NCBI RefSeq assembly: GCF_008386395.1
Contig: NZ_CP043761.1
Coordinates: forward strand, 744,001 to 808,000
Direction of reading: 5' to 3'
DNA length: 64,000 bases
Origin: Paenibacillus sp. 37
Lineage (GTDB): Bacteria > Bacillota > Bacilli > Paenibacillales > Paenibacillaceae
The first letter of the stretch is position 1, and each line of letters begins with the position of its first letter. Position numbers and translations under genes: made by a program. The notes beneath the pieces are model-generated. The model was given only the letters and a program-made list of their open reading frames with translations, had not been told where the DNA came from and searched no databases. Positions 55,121 through 64,000 of the stretch are shown piece after piece.

Positions 55121-56515
55121 ATGGGTGCAGTGAGAAAATACGAAGTGATTGCCGAAGCGTTAAAGCAATGGATTCAGGAACAGATGCACCAGCAGGATCG
55201 TCGCCAGTGGGCAGATAAGGGCATTCGACTGCCAGCAGTTCGAGTTGTAGCAGAACAATATCAATGCAGTGTAAGTACAGCAATTCGTGCATATGAGTGG
55301 CTGGAGCAACGTCATTTGGTGTACGCCATACCTCAATCCGGTTATTATGCCGTACAGAACGGGACAGGTGCTCAGGACATGGACTGGCAGGGGGCGTTGG
55401 ACTTCGCTTCGGCTGCTCCCGATCCAAGGGTGTTCCCTTATGCAGACTTTCGTCATTGTGTGGATCAGGCGATGGAGAAGAAACAGGCAGAGTTATTCAT
55501 GTATGGCACGGATCAGGGATTACCTTCGCTAATTCTGCTGTTGCAGAAGCAGTTTGCGGATTATCAGGTGTTTGCGAGAACAGAGCAGTTCTTTATCACA
55601 TCAGGTGTGCAACAGGCGCTGGCTGTACTTGCATTAATGCCTTTTCCCAATGGAAAGAGAAAAGTATTGCTTGAACTACCGACCTATCACAATATGCCCT
55701 CGCTACTGAGTGGATTAAATGTGCCGATTGCCGGTGTGAGACGTGCCCTGGATGGGCTGGACTGGGCATCGCTTGAACGTCAGTTCGCTGAGGAAGATAT
55801 TAAGTTTTTCTATGTCATGCCGCGCTTTCACAATCCGATTGGCACATCGTTGACTGTTGCTGACAAGAAGAGACTGATCCGGCTTGCACAGCGGTACGAT
55901 GTCTATCTGATAGAGGACGATTATCTGGCTGATCTGGAGGACAATACGAAACAGGACCCGCTATGGTCCTATGATACCGAAGGTCGGGTCATCTATCTGA
56001 AGAGTTACTCCAAAATTTTGTTTCCAGGCTTGCGCATTGGTGTAGCTGTTCTGCCCTCACCACTAATTCAATCTTTTGGGACTTACAAAAAAATGCTCGA
56101 TATCGACACTTCCGTTCTGTCTCAAGCTGCTCTGGAGATCTATGTCCACAGTGGAATGTTCGCTCATCACAGGAAAGTGATTCGTAACCGCTATGCTGCC
56201 CGGATGCAAAAGGTACATGAGCAACTGGACTCATATCCAGACTTTGCTCCGTTTATGGACGCTCCTCGAACAGGAGGGGAGCATACCGTATTACCTTTGG
56301 CGGGTGATATGCCGCTTCGTGTTCTGCTGTCCCGGCTTCAAAAGCGAGGAGTCATCGTTGATACGACAGAACGGTATTATCCGGAGAGAACATATCAGGT
56401 GCATCAGGATCAGATGCTGCGCTTGAACATCTCCAATGTGCCGAAGCAGCGAATTGAGGAAGGGATGAGGAAGATCCGGGAGGAAATTTTGAAACTTCAG
56501 ATCAGGCAGAGATAA
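55121..56515 (+). CDS. MocR-type regulator (GntR HTH fused to aminotransferase domain)
   Basis: 464 residues. N-terminal winged helix (about 5-70) with LPAVRVVAEQYQCSVSTAIRAYEWLEQ. C-terminal PLP-dependent aminotransferase-like domain; the PLP Lys is in YLKSYSKILFPGLRIGV. MocR proteins sense PLP or amino compounds and often control a divergent transporter, here the EamA exporter. GAGAGGG precedes the ATG by a few bases. Confidence 0.9.
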   Translation: MGAVRKYEVIAEALKQWIQEQMHQQDRRQWADKGIRLPAVRVVAEQYQCSVSTAIRAYEWLEQRHLVYAIPQSGYYAVQNGTGAQDMDWQGALDFASAAPDPRVFPYADFRHCVDQAMEKKQAELFMYGTDQGLPSLILLLQKQFADYQVFARTEQFFITSGVQQALAVLALMPFPNGKRKVLLELPTYHNMPSLLSGLNVPIAGVRRALDGLDWASLERQFAEEDIKFFYVMPRFHNPIGTSLTVADKKRLIRLAQRYDVYLIEDDYLADLEDNTKQDPLWSYDTEGRVIYLKSYSKILFPGLRIGVAVLPSPLIQSFGTYKKMLDIDTSVLSQAALEIYVHSGMFAHHRKVIRNRYAARMQKVHEQLDSYPDFAPFMDAPRTGGEHTVLPLAGDMPLRVLLSRLQKRGVIVDTTERYYPERTYQVHQDQMLRLNISNVPKQRIEEGMRKIREEILKLQIRQR

Positions 56516-56618
56516 AGACAAAGCTATAACAGCAAGGCCATTACAACAAAACGCATATAGTTGTTACACTTAGCATCTATCTAGTCGTATTGGCCACTCA
56601 CCACTGTCTGTATATAAC

Positions 56619-56660
56619 AAAAGGCGTCCACACAAGTTGATCACTTGTTGGACGCCTTTT
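56619..56660. terminator. Bidirectional terminator between the MocR gene and hemL
   Basis: AAAAGGCGTCCA and TGGACGCCTTTT with an inner CAAGT/ACTTG pairing and T-runs on both strands. Confidence 0.9.
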
Positions 56661-56673
56661 CCATGAGTTGTTA

Positions 56674-56713
56674 TCCATCAACGATGTAGCTTGTACGCTA
56701 CATCGTTGATGGA
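56674..56713. repeat. Perfect 17-bp inverted repeat next to hemL
   Basis: TCCATCAACGATGTAGC, loop TTGTAC, GCTACATCGTTGATGGA. No T-run on either side. It lies between hemL's stop codon (56725) and the terminator. The perfect match suggests a recent or selected element. Confidence 0.6.
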
Positions 56714-56724
56714 AATAATCTAAT

Positions 56725-58044
56725 TTATTCCTGAGCCATCGCTTTGAAGGAAGCTTCTGCAGCTTCCAATGTAGCCTGAACATCCTCGTCTGTATGAGCC
56801 GTGGTCAGGAACCAGGCCTCATATTTGGATGGAGCCAGGTTAATGCCACGGTCCAGCATGTGACGGAAGAAGGAAGCGAACAGCTCTCCATCCGTGTCTT
56901 GAGCATGATCGTAGTTCGTAACTGGGTGATTACAGAAATGGGTGGAGAATGCACCACGAATCCGGTTGATCGTCAGTGCAATCCCATGACGGTCAGCAGA
57001 AGCTTGCAGACCCGCTGTCAGGTCGATAGCAAGACGTTCCATCTCTTCATATACACCCGCGCCTTGCAGGACCTCCAGACACGCGATACCAGCCGAGATG
57101 GATGCAGGGTTACCAGCCATCGTTCCCGCCTGATAAGCAGGGCCGAGCGGAGCAACCTGCTCCATAACATGTTTGCGTCCGCCGTAAGCACCGATGGGCA
57201 GGCCACCACCAATAATTTTACCAAGAGCCGTCAGATCCGGTTCAATCTCTGCATGGTTATCGAGTCCGGCATACGTCTGAGTAGAACCGTAATGGAAACG
57301 GAAAGCCGTAATGACCTCGTCATAGATAACCAGTGAGCCGTTAGCCCGTGTCATGGCACAGAGGCCTTCCAGGAAGCCAGGTTCCGGCATAACCATACCA
57401 AAGTTACCAACGATCGGTTCAACCATGACCGCGGCAACATCATCACCCCAGCGCTCCAAAGCATCCTTCAGGGCTTCCAGATCATTGTAGGGCACAGTAA
57501 TGACTTCTTGTGCAATACTGGCTGGAACTCCCGCGCTGTCAGGAATTCCGAGCGTGGACGGGCCTGAACCGGCAGCGACAAGCACCAGATCGGAGTGACC
57601 ATGGTAACATCCGGCGAATTTTACGATCTTGTTGCGTTTGGTGTAGGCACGAGCGACCCGAATCGTAGTCATGACCGCCTCCGTACCGGAGTTTACAAAA
57701 CGCACTTTATCCATGGAAGGAATAGCTTCCTTCAGCATTTTGGCGAGCTTGATCTCAAGCTCTGTTGGGGTACCGTACAGTACACCATTTGCTGCTGCTT
57801 CCGTAATGGCCTGCGTAATATGCGGGTGGGCATGTCCTGTAACAATCGGACCGTAAGCGGCCAGATAATCAATATAACGGTTGTCATCGACATCCCAGAA
57901 GTGGGCGCCTTGGGCTTTTTTCATAAATACAGGTGCACCGCCACCAACGGCTTTGAACGAGCGTGAAGGGCTGTTAACACCTCCTACAATATGCTCAAGT
58001 GCTTCTGCGTATAGAAGTTCGGAACGGGAACGTGATGGTTTCAT
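56725..58044 (-). CDS. hemL: Glutamate-1-semialdehyde 2,1-aminomutase
   Basis: Makes 5-aminolevulinate for heme. 439 residues, class III aminotransferase fold. PLP Lys in [22 protein letters not shown]-contact region [10 protein letters not shown] and [13 protein letters not shown]. The start has AAGGAAG. No other hem genes adjoin, so this may be the second hemL-type copy that Bacillota often carry. Confidence 0.93.
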   Translation of the reverse strand: MKPSRSRSELLYAEALEHIVGGVNSPSRSFKAVGGGAPVFMKKAQGAHFWDVDDNRYIDYLAAYGPIVTGHAHPHITQAITEAAANGVLYGTPTELEIKLAKMLKEAIPSMDKVRFVNSGTEAVMTTIRVARAYTKRNKIVKFAGCYHGHSDLVLVAAGSGPSTLGIPDSAGVPASIAQEVITVPYNDLEALKDALERWGDDVAAVMVEPIVGNFGMVMPEPGFLEGLCAMTRANGSLVIYDEVITAFRFHYGSTQTYAGLDNHAEIEPDLTALGKIIGGGLPIGAYGGRKHVMEQVAPLGPAYQAGTMAGNPASISAGIACLEVLQGAGVYEEMERLAIDLTAGLQASADRHGIALTINRIRGAFSTHFCNHPVTNYDHAQDTDGELFASFFRHMLDRGINLAPSKYEAWFLTTAHTDEDVQATLEAAEASFKAMAQE

Positions 58045-58138
58045 AAGATAACTTCCTTTCGTAATTCAAAATATGATAAATTAACAAGCCACAGAAAGAT
58101 ATGATGATTTTCTCATAATAGTATAGCCGGGCACAACG

Positions 58139-58164
58139 AGAGGGCAGCGTAATGGCTGCCCTCT
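58139..58164. other. Hairpin after the LCP gene
   Basis: AGAGGGCAGC and GCTGCCCTCT with a 6-base loop. There is no strong T-run, so it may be a weak terminator or an RNA-end structure. Confidence 0.5.
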
Positions 58165-58175
58165 GCATGTTTAGG

Positions 58176-59219
58176 TTACTGAGCCGGTTGTTCTGACTTT
58201 TGATCGTCACCACTGGCTGTTTTATCTTCGGTACTGGTCGTACTATCATCCGTTGTAGCAGGCGGGTGAATAATATCCTGAATATGCTGCTTCAATTTCT
58301 CTTCATTGGTAACCGTCAATACTTGCGCACCGCCTGCTGTACGTTCTTCTTTCAGCAGGTTCATTGGCGGAATCTGCTCACTGCCGTTCATGCTGCTCTG
58401 GTAACCGAGGCCACCCAGCTTCCACATATCGGAGAGTGTCAGATTTGTATCCACATAAGGATTAACCTGTTCCAGTATGGAAGGCAGTTTGGCAATGGTA
58501 GTTGTTGACTGCATTTTCGCTGTTACAGCTTTCAGCAATTCACGCTGACGCTCGGACCGAGCGAAATCAGACATTGCATCATGACGGAAACGAACGTACA
58601 TGAGCGCTGTCTCGCCATCCAGATGCTGATATCCTTTTTTGAGATCAATATCGTATTCGTTATTGTCTGCTTTACTTGTATAGTGCATGTCTTTCTCCAC
58701 ATCAAAATCAACACCGCCAACGGCATCCACCAATTTGATGAATCCCTGGAAATCCGTATACACATAATACTGTACAGGAATGCCGAGCAGGTCGCCGGCA
58801 GCTTGCATCGCTGCATTAGGACCATGGGTGATGGCAGTGTTGATCCGTTCCTTGCCATATCCGTCAATATTGACGTAAGTGTCGCGCAGAATGGAGAACA
58901 GATTGATTTTTTTGGTAAGTGGGTCGAGCGATACAACCATCATGCTGTCGGAGCGGGGAACTTCACCTTTTTTCAATCCGCGCGCATCGACACCCATAAC
59001 GAGAATATTTACCGTTTCTGTACCTTCCCATTTGGGTGGGTCAGGAGTATTTACTTTCTCCACATTCTCGATACCTGCGAATGGTGATTCGTCACCGTCT
59101 TTTGCCAAACCGTCCAACTGATTGAGAATAGAACCGAAATAATATGCCGCTGCTCCTCCAATAATCAACACGAAGGCGGCAAGAGAAATCCATATGGTTC
59201 TCTTCGTCTTTCTGGTCAT
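58176..59219 (-). CDS. LCP family (LytR-CpsA-Psr) cell-wall polymer ligase
   Basis: 347 residues from ATG 59219, with AAAGGAG upstream; the frame opens further back without a site. One N-terminal membrane helix (about 7-30), then the LCP domain: VNILVMGVDARGLKKGEVPRSDSMMVV (Asp/Arg), RDTYVNIDGYGKERINTA, and FDVEKDMHYT...YVRFRHDAMSDFARSERQREL. It attaches teichoic acids or other polymers to peptidoglycan. The Ser/Thr/Asp-rich C-terminal tail is disordered. Confidence 0.93.
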   Translation of the reverse strand: MTRKTKRTIWISLAAFVLIIGGAAAYYFGSILNQLDGLAKDGDESPFAGIENVEKVNTPDPPKWEGTETVNILVMGVDARGLKKGEVPRSDSMMVVSLDPLTKKINLFSILRDTYVNIDGYGKERINTAITHGPNAAMQAAGDLLGIPVQYYVYTDFQGFIKLVDAVGGVDFDVEKDMHYTSKADNNEYDIDLKKGYQHLDGETALMYVRFRHDAMSDFARSERQRELLKAVTAKMQSTTTIAKLPSILEQVNPYVDTNLTLSDMWKLGGLGYQSSMNGSEQIPPMNLLKEERTAGGAQVLTVTNEEKLKQHIQDIIHPPATTDDSTTSTEDKTASGDDQKSEQPAQ

Positions 59220-59432
59220 GCTAGCTCTCCTTTGTATTTGAGATGAAATAAAAAAACGAGTTCGAGTATTCAAGTAAGATCTAGTCGGAGCTTTCCGTAC
59301 ACGTCTTTTCCCAACATAAGGGGAGGAACGCGGCTCCAGACTATTTTAAAGCTTGCTGAATTTTGACTGATACCATTATAATTTCTTTTTGGGCTACAAG
59401 CAATTTCAACAAAATCCAAGTGAGGTATAATC

Positions 59433-60479
59433 ATGCTGGCGATTGATGTCAAAGATTTGCGCAAGTCGTTTAGCGTCCAGAAAAGCCGAGGTGGGCTGAA
59501 GGGCGCGTTCCAGGACCTGTTTGCACGTCAATACCAAGAGGTATTGGCTGTAAATGATATTTCATTTCAGATTCCGCAAGGCGAAATATGCGGATATATT
59601 GGGGAGAACGGTGCCGGTAAATCAACAACAATCAAGATGTTGACCGGCATTTTGGTGCCTACTTCAGGGCAAATATCGGTTGGTGGCTATGTTCCGTATC
59701 AGGAACGGGAGAAGTTTGTACAGAATATTGGTGTTGTTTTTGGTCAGCGCAGTCAATTGTGGTGGGATATTGGCGTTATCGAATCCTTCCATTTATTGCG
59801 CAAAGTATATCGTGTCGGAGAGGTCGATTTCCGTAAACGGCTGGATGAACTGGTTGAGCGATTACAGCTTCAGGATCTGCTAAGTCGTCCGGTACGGAAG
59901 CTCAGTCTTGGTCAGCGTATGCGCTGCGAGTTAGTTGCAGCATTATTGCATAACCCAAGTATTGTTTTTCTGGACGAGCCAACTATTGGTTTGGATATTG
60001 TGGTGAAGTCGGAAATTCGGGATTTCTTGAAAGACATGAACAAGGAGCATGGAACGACCATTCTGCTCACAACCCATGATTTGCAGGACATTGAGGCACT
60101 GTGCTCCCGGGTGATCATGCTTGATGCAGGCAACATCATTTATGATGGAGGTCTGGATCATCTCAAGTCCCAGTGGGGTAAGGAGCGGGAGATCCGCTTC
60201 AAGTTTGGTTCAGCTCACAACATCAGTCAGATGCAGGAATGGACTGCTGCGTTGCCTGTACGTTGGACGGTTGAGAATGAACTGTCCGCATCCGTATGGA
60301 TTCCGCTGGAACTGAACGTTTCGGATGTACTCGGACGTGTTGTTGGACAAGCGGATATTACCGATATTCAGATTATCGAGATCAACACGGATGAGATTGT
60401 GCGCAGTATTTACCAATCCGGTTCCGCCGAGCGTCCCGAGATTGTGGGAGCAGGGAAAGAAGCGGTGGGTGTATCCTGA
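59433..60479 (+). CDS. ABC transporter ATP-binding protein (ABC-2 exporter type)
   Basis: 348 residues. Walker A GENGAGKSTTIKML, signature LSLGQRMRCELVAALL, Walker B IVFLDEPTIGLD and the switch His in LTTHD. A C-terminal extension of about 100 residues follows the ATPase core. Partner of the two ABC-2 membrane proteins downstream. Start ATG; AAGTGAGGT is the nearest site. Confidence 0.93.
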   Translation: MLAIDVKDLRKSFSVQKSRGGLKGAFQDLFARQYQEVLAVNDISFQIPQGEICGYIGENGAGKSTTIKMLTGILVPTSGQISVGGYVPYQEREKFVQNIGVVFGQRSQLWWDIGVIESFHLLRKVYRVGEVDFRKRLDELVERLQLQDLLSRPVRKLSLGQRMRCELVAALLHNPSIVFLDEPTIGLDIVVKSEIRDFLKDMNKEHGTTILLTTHDLQDIEALCSRVIMLDAGNIIYDGGLDHLKSQWGKEREIRFKFGSAHNISQMQEWTAALPVRWTVENELSASVWIPLELNVSDVLGRVVGQADITDIQIIEINTDEIVRSIYQSGSAERPEIVGAGKEAVGVS

Positions 60480-60480
60480 G

Positions 60481-61275
60481 ATGAATAGTGCATTTATTGA
60501 TTTTATGCGCATCCGTTTTCTAACGATGCTGGCATACCGGGTGAATTATTACTCCGGCATTTTGATATATACGCTGAATATCGGCGTGTATTACTTTACC
60601 TGGCAAGCCATTTACGGCAGCAGTGGTGAACTCGGCGGCTTCACGGCAGCGCAGATGACCACTTACATCGCTGTATCCTGGATGGCACGTGCGTTTTACT
60701 TTAACAACCTGGACCGGGAGATTGCCGCAGATATACGGGATGGCTCCATTGCGATTCAATTCATCAGGCCGATCAATTACGTTATGGTCAAAATGATGCA
60801 AGGGCTTGGGGAAGGTATTTTCCGCTTCCTGCTGCTCATGATTCCGGGGATGCTCATCGCCATTTTGCTGTTCCCGGTTGAATTGCCTACGGCCCCATCG
60901 GCGTGGATTGGCTTTCTCGTCATGCTGTTCTTCAGTTTCCTCATTAATTCCCAGATTAATGTGATCACGGGACTAGCGGCATTTTTTGTGGAAAACAATG
61001 AAGGCATGATGCGTATGAAACGCGTCGTGGTTGATTTGTTCTCTGGTCTAATCATCCCGATCAGCCTGTATCCAGGCTGGATGTCCGCGGTGATGAAAGT
61101 ATTGCCTTTTCAGGCCATTACGTATCTGCCCGGTTCCGTCTTCACTGGAAGAGTGGAAGGTACCGCCATCTGGAGTGTACTCGGTATTCAGGTGTTCTGG
61201 TTTGCCGTACTGCTGCTTCCGATGGTATTGATCTGGCGTAAGGCGCGCAAGCGTCTGTTCGTGCAAGGGGGATAA
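60481..61275 (+). CDS. ABC-2 family membrane protein (first)
   Basis: 264 residues, about six helices. It starts one base after the ATPase stop (TGAGATG). Opens MNSAFIDFMRIRFLTMLAYRV. Together with the next gene it would form a heterodimeric exporter channel. Cargo unknown. Confidence 0.88.
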   Translation: MNSAFIDFMRIRFLTMLAYRVNYYSGILIYTLNIGVYYFTWQAIYGSSGELGGFTAAQMTTYIAVSWMARAFYFNNLDREIAADIRDGSIAIQFIRPINYVMVKMMQGLGEGIFRFLLLMIPGMLIAILLFPVELPTAPSAWIGFLVMLFFSFLINSQINVITGLAAFFVENNEGMMRMKRVVVDLFSGLIIPISLYPGWMSAVMKVLPFQAITYLPGSVFTGRVEGTAIWSVLGIQVFWFAVLLLPMVLIWRKARKRLFVQGG

Positions 61276-61280
61276 CAGAT

Positions 61281-62066
61281 ATGTACTATATGGGTCTGAT
61301 CTGGGAATATTTGAAGAATTACATGAAAACACGACTCACGTACCGTGCTGATTTCTGGGTGGAGATCCTATCGGATCTGCTGTTCCAGGCAACCAACCTG
61401 ATCTTTATCTTTGTGGTCTTCCGTCATACGGATAACCTGGGCGGCTGGAGTGAGAGTGAAGTGCTCTTTGTTTATGGATATTTTATGGTGCCCTATGGCA
61501 TTTTTAGTTGTTTTATCAATCTGTGGGGATTCAGTGAGCGGTACATCGTCAAAGGAGAGATGGATCGTATCCTGACACGCCCCGCACATAATTTGTTCCA
61601 GATCTTGCTTGAAAATGTAGATCCGCCTGCACTGGTGGGCTCGTTTATCGGCTTGATCATCATGATCTTTAGCGGAGCAGAGATGGGTCTGATGCTGGAG
61701 TGGTGGCATATCCCTGCCTTAATTATATTGGCACTCAGCTCAGTCATGATCTATGCCGGCATCTATACTACGTTGACTTCACTATCCTTTTATTCGGACG
61801 CGCCAACAGGTATCCTGCCATTGATGTATAACATCCAAGGGTATGGGCGTTATCCGGTAACGATCTACAACCGTGCCATTCAGGTGCTGTTAACCTGGAT
61901 CATTCCGTTTGCCTTTGTGGGCATCTATCCCGCAGCCTTGTTCCTGGAAAGGTCCGAGATGCATCGCATGGCGCTGCTTACACCTGTGATGGGATTGGTG
62001 TTTGGCTCCATGGGCTTGCTTTTGTGGAATTTTGGCGTGAAGCGGTATCGCGGAGCAGGTTCATAA
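61281..62066 (+). CDS. ABC-2 family membrane protein (second)
   Basis: 261 residues, about six helices. Opens MYYMGLIWEYLKNYMKTRLT. Starts 5 bases after the previous stop, with its site (AGGGGGAT) inside the earlier gene. Pairs with it in the exporter. Confidence 0.88.
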   Translation: MYYMGLIWEYLKNYMKTRLTYRADFWVEILSDLLFQATNLIFIFVVFRHTDNLGGWSESEVLFVYGYFMVPYGIFSCFINLWGFSERYIVKGEMDRILTRPAHNLFQILLENVDPPALVGSFIGLIIMIFSGAEMGLMLEWWHIPALIILALSSVMIYAGIYTTLTSLSFYSDAPTGILPLMYNIQGYGRYPVTIYNRAIQVLLTWIIPFAFVGIYPAALFLERSEMHRMALLTPVMGLVFGSMGLLLWNFGVKRYRGAGS

Positions 62067-62111
62067 TAACGCCCTATAGCAATTCATGGGGGAGATTAGG
62101 GAGGAACTGAC

Positions 62112-62576
62112 ATGACGTTAAAAGTAGGCGAATTGGCACCGAATTTTGAGCTTCCGTCTAGTACGGGAGAATCAGTAAAGCTTTCGGATTACCGCGGACA
62201 GCGGGTGCTGCTTTATTTTTATCCCAAAGATATGACCTCGTCCTGTACACAACAGGCTTGTGATTTCCGGGATCGACATGCTGAATTTGAAGGGCTGAAC
62301 ACGGTCATTCTCGGAATCAGCACCGATCCGATGAAACAGCATGACAAGTTTATCGCCAAATATGGACTGCCGTTTGCCTTGTTGTCGGATGAAGAGCACG
62401 TTGTAGCCGAGCAATACGGTGTATGGCAGCTGAAGAAAATGTATGGCAAGGAGTACATGGGTATGGTTCGCTCCACTTTTCTGATTGATGAAGAGGGGAA
62501 GTTGATCAAGGACTGGTCCAAAGTTCGGGTCAAAGGACATATCGAGGCTGCGCTTGAGGCTTTGAAGGCTATATAA
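62112..62576 (+). CDS. bcp: Thioredoxin-dependent peroxiredoxin (Bcp/PrxQ)
   Basis: Reduces hydrogen peroxide and organic peroxides. 154 residues. Peroxidatic Cys and resolving Cys five residues apart in KDMTSSCTQQACDFRD (the PrxQ C-x4-C type). AGGGAGGAA precedes the ATG. It follows the exporter genes by 46 bases and may be in the same transcript. Confidence 0.95.
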   Translation: MTLKVGELAPNFELPSSTGESVKLSDYRGQRVLLYFYPKDMTSSCTQQACDFRDRHAEFEGLNTVILGISTDPMKQHDKFIAKYGLPFALLSDEEHVVAEQYGVWQLKKMYGKEYMGMVRSTFLIDEEGKLIKDWSKVRVKGHIEAALEALKAI

Positions 62577-62610
62577 TACTGCTTTCACAGCATATATGTA
62601 CCCTTAATAT

Positions 62611-62650
62611 AAAGGCTGTGTTCATGGAAGTTGCCATGTACACAGCCTTT
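62611..62650. terminator. Bidirectional terminator after bcp
   Basis: AAAGGCTGTG-ATGG and CCAT-CACAGCCTTT around a short loop, with a T-run on the + strand. Confidence 0.85.
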
Positions 62651-62702
62651 TGTATATCCTTTTATAATACAATTTGTTCGTCAGCTTCAGATGTTATCCG
62701 AT

Positions 62703-63803
62703 TCATGAGGGGATGGGTTTACTCTTACGGGAACGAATGCGATAAACCAGTAAGAGGAACAGTGGGATGATAAAGCTGACAGTGATATCCCAGTCTACCC
62801 AAGCAGGCATGATCGTATCTGTATAGAAAATAACATTTGGAGCGATCAGCACGCCTAGGGCGAATAATAACAAGGACGAAGGCAAAATGAGAGGCTTATA
62901 TGTCTTTAACCGAAATAATTGTGCTGTTCCCAACACAAAGGCGAATAGATATAACAGACTTTTGAAATAGGTAGAAATTAACCAGGCGATAGCCATGAAG
63001 GCCTCAATTCGTTCAAAGAAATTACCTATATTAATCTTCTGTGAAAGGGCGTATGAGATATAGATGCTGTGCTGCGTAAGTGTGTGTCCCATCACCATAA
63101 GTGACAGAAGCAGTAACAGGCTTAACAGTACTCCCCCAAAGAGGGTAGCCAGTAGAAAATCCCTTTTGAAATGAAATCCTGTTTGTACATACGGAAGAAA
63201 CACAGAGAGAATGATAAGTTCGCCAAAGGAAGTGAACGCTGCGCGTATGCTAGACTCTACAAGATGTATCCAGGGCGTACTGAAATACGGCTGCAGATTT
63301 GCACTTTTGGCTTGAGGCAGGAGCCCCAAAAAGAGAAAAAGAATAAACACCACAACGATGGGAGTTAATAGTTCTGCGCTCAGCCCCATCGTACGAAAAC
63401 CATGAATAAGTCCCCAAGCCAGGGAACAAATGATCATCAGAATAATGACCCGAATGGGAGTTTTCAGATATATTTGCGTCGTCATGAAGTCACCGACTTC
63501 ACGGACACATATGGCTGCACCTATGGCGAAATAAAATAGATAGGCAACTGATAACATGGAACCTACCCAGGTCCCAAGTAATTGGTTACAGATTTCAAAA
63601 AGAGACAACTGGGGATGTGTTCGATGTAGCTTGTACAGGACCCACATGATGCCAACACCGATCGGCAGACCAATCAGAGAACAGAACCAGGCGTCCTGCT
63701 TGCCTACTGCGGTAACGAGGGAGGGGTAGATCAGGATCATATCTCCAACCATAACCAGAAAGGTGAGCAAGGTGAACTGTCGAATCGTAAGTTTTTCGTT
63801 CAT
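62703..63803 (-). CDS. Spore germination permease (GerB family)
   Basis: 366 residues from ATG 63803 (AAAGGAA 6 bases upstream); the frame is open further back. About ten transmembrane helices. Opens MNEKLTIRQFTLLTFLVMVG and ends with a basic tail. It resembles the GerB protein at 51375 in length and fold. No GerA or GerC genes lie downstream in this window; they may be upstream of the next gene, beyond the edge. Confidence 0.88.
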   Translation of the reverse strand: MNEKLTIRQFTLLTFLVMVGDMILIYPSLVTAVGKQDAWFCSLIGLPIGVGIMWVLYKLHRTHPQLSLFEICNQLLGTWVGSMLSVAYLFYFAIGAAICVREVGDFMTTQIYLKTPIRVIILMIICSLAWGLIHGFRTMGLSAELLTPIVVVFILFLFLGLLPQAKSANLQPYFSTPWIHLVESSIRAAFTSFGELIILSVFLPYVQTGFHFKRDFLLATLFGGVLLSLLLLLSLMVMGHTLTQHSIYISYALSQKINIGNFFERIEAFMAIAWLISTYFKSLLYLFAFVLGTAQLFRLKTYKPLILPSSLLLFALGVLIAPNVIFYTDTIMPAWVDWDITVSFIIPLFLLLVYRIRSRKSKPIPS

Positions 63804-63859
63804 CAACATTTCCTTTCGCTCCTTCCCATGAGGGATAATTTTCCTCAATTCCCTACGAA

Positions 63860-64000
63860 TTATCCTTCAGTAGTTGGCTGAGGTTGTGAACGGGATGTTC
63901 TGCGGGATTTCACTAACGCTATGAGAACCAGCATACCCGGAAGAATGATACCTAGCGTGGTGTCCCAATCCACCCAGTACGGAACGATGGTGATGATAAT
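63860..64000 (-). CDS. Second GerB-like permease, C-terminal end only (cut by the window edge)
   Basis: 46 codons before the stop, read inward from the edge. The segment ITIVPYWVDWDTTLGIILPG matches MPAWVDWDITVSFIIPL near the end of the neighbouring permease, and both end in a basic tail. So this is a tandem paralogue, its stop 57 bases before the neighbour's start. Confidence 0.75.
   Translation of the reverse strand: MIITIVPYWVDWDTTLGIILPGMLVLIALVKSRRTSRSQPQPTTEG

Overview
The window looks like the chromosome of a Paenibacillus-type endospore former (Bacillota, Paenibacillaceae). I infer this from gene content and layout, not from a database search. The pointers are two spore-germination (Ger) loci, a YesM/YesN-type two-component system beside a sugar ABC transporter that has no ATPase gene of its own, an SGNH esterase fused to a copper-amine-oxidase-like stalk domain, a T-box leader before trpS, a TPP riboswitch before thiC, and B. 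subtilis-like housekeeping genes (lipL, yneF, acpS, queG, sipS). Ribosome binding sites are strong (AGGAGG) and TTG/GTG starts are common. There are no rRNA or tRNA genes, no CRISPR arrays, no transposases and no phage genes.

Layout. 1-4.5 kb: 3' part of a PAS sensor kinase, a bacilliredoxin, nadE, an alpha/beta hydrolase and acpS. 4.5-8.6 kb: mutY with a large insert, an intergenic repeat cluster, sodA, a GNAT acetyltransferase and signal peptidase I. 8.7-14.1 kb: an unusual queG-MGMT fusion, an HD-GYP protein, yneF, folE, lipL and a small unknown. 14.2-20.3 kb: a second superoxide dismutase with a long extra N-terminal domain, a membrane-anchored hydrolase, an IclR regulator, then a TPP riboswitch and thiC. 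20.3-25 kb is an accessory stretch: two tiny genes (47 and 55 codons), an AT-rich secreted protein, an Asp/Glu racemase-like protein, a zinc-ribbon/GyrI-like protein and a WYL regulator. 25.1-28.7 kb: a vanR-vanS-vanY-vanZ-like cell-wall operon without vanHAX. 28.9-29.6 kb: two small unknowns. 29.7-38.1 kb: acnA, an amidase-like protein, ddl, a small unknown, uvsE, an inositol-monophosphatase-family gene and another small unknown. 38.3-48.7 kb: an SGNH/stalk protein, then a carbohydrate locus (YesM/YesN sensor-regulator, binding protein, two permeases, rhamnogalacturonan acetylesterase, and an orphan sensory-rhodopsin-transducer-like protein), best read as uptake and deacetylation of pectin fragments. 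48.8-52.5 kb: a GerB-GerA-GerC germinant receptor operon. 52.5-56.5 kb: trpS with its T-box, and a DMT exporter divergent from a MocR-type regulator. 56.7-62.6 kb: hemL, an LCP ligase, a three-gene ABC-2 exporter and a Bcp peroxiredoxin. 62.7-64 kb: two tandem GerB-like permeases, the second cut by the window edge.

The observations I rate highest are: (1) one polypeptide joining epoxyqueuosine reductase to an alkylguanine-DNA alkyltransferase-like domain; (2) matching palindromes of the form GTTTCAT-N3-ATGAAAC, each with a second ATGARA-N5-TYTCAT dyad, at the promoters of the IclR gene and of acnA, 15.5 kb apart, suggesting one regulon; (3) a nested, highly structured GC-rich element between the pectin esterase and the sensory-rhodopsin-transducer homologue; (4) several intergenic repeats. 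No defence island or other clearly new multi-gene system was found.
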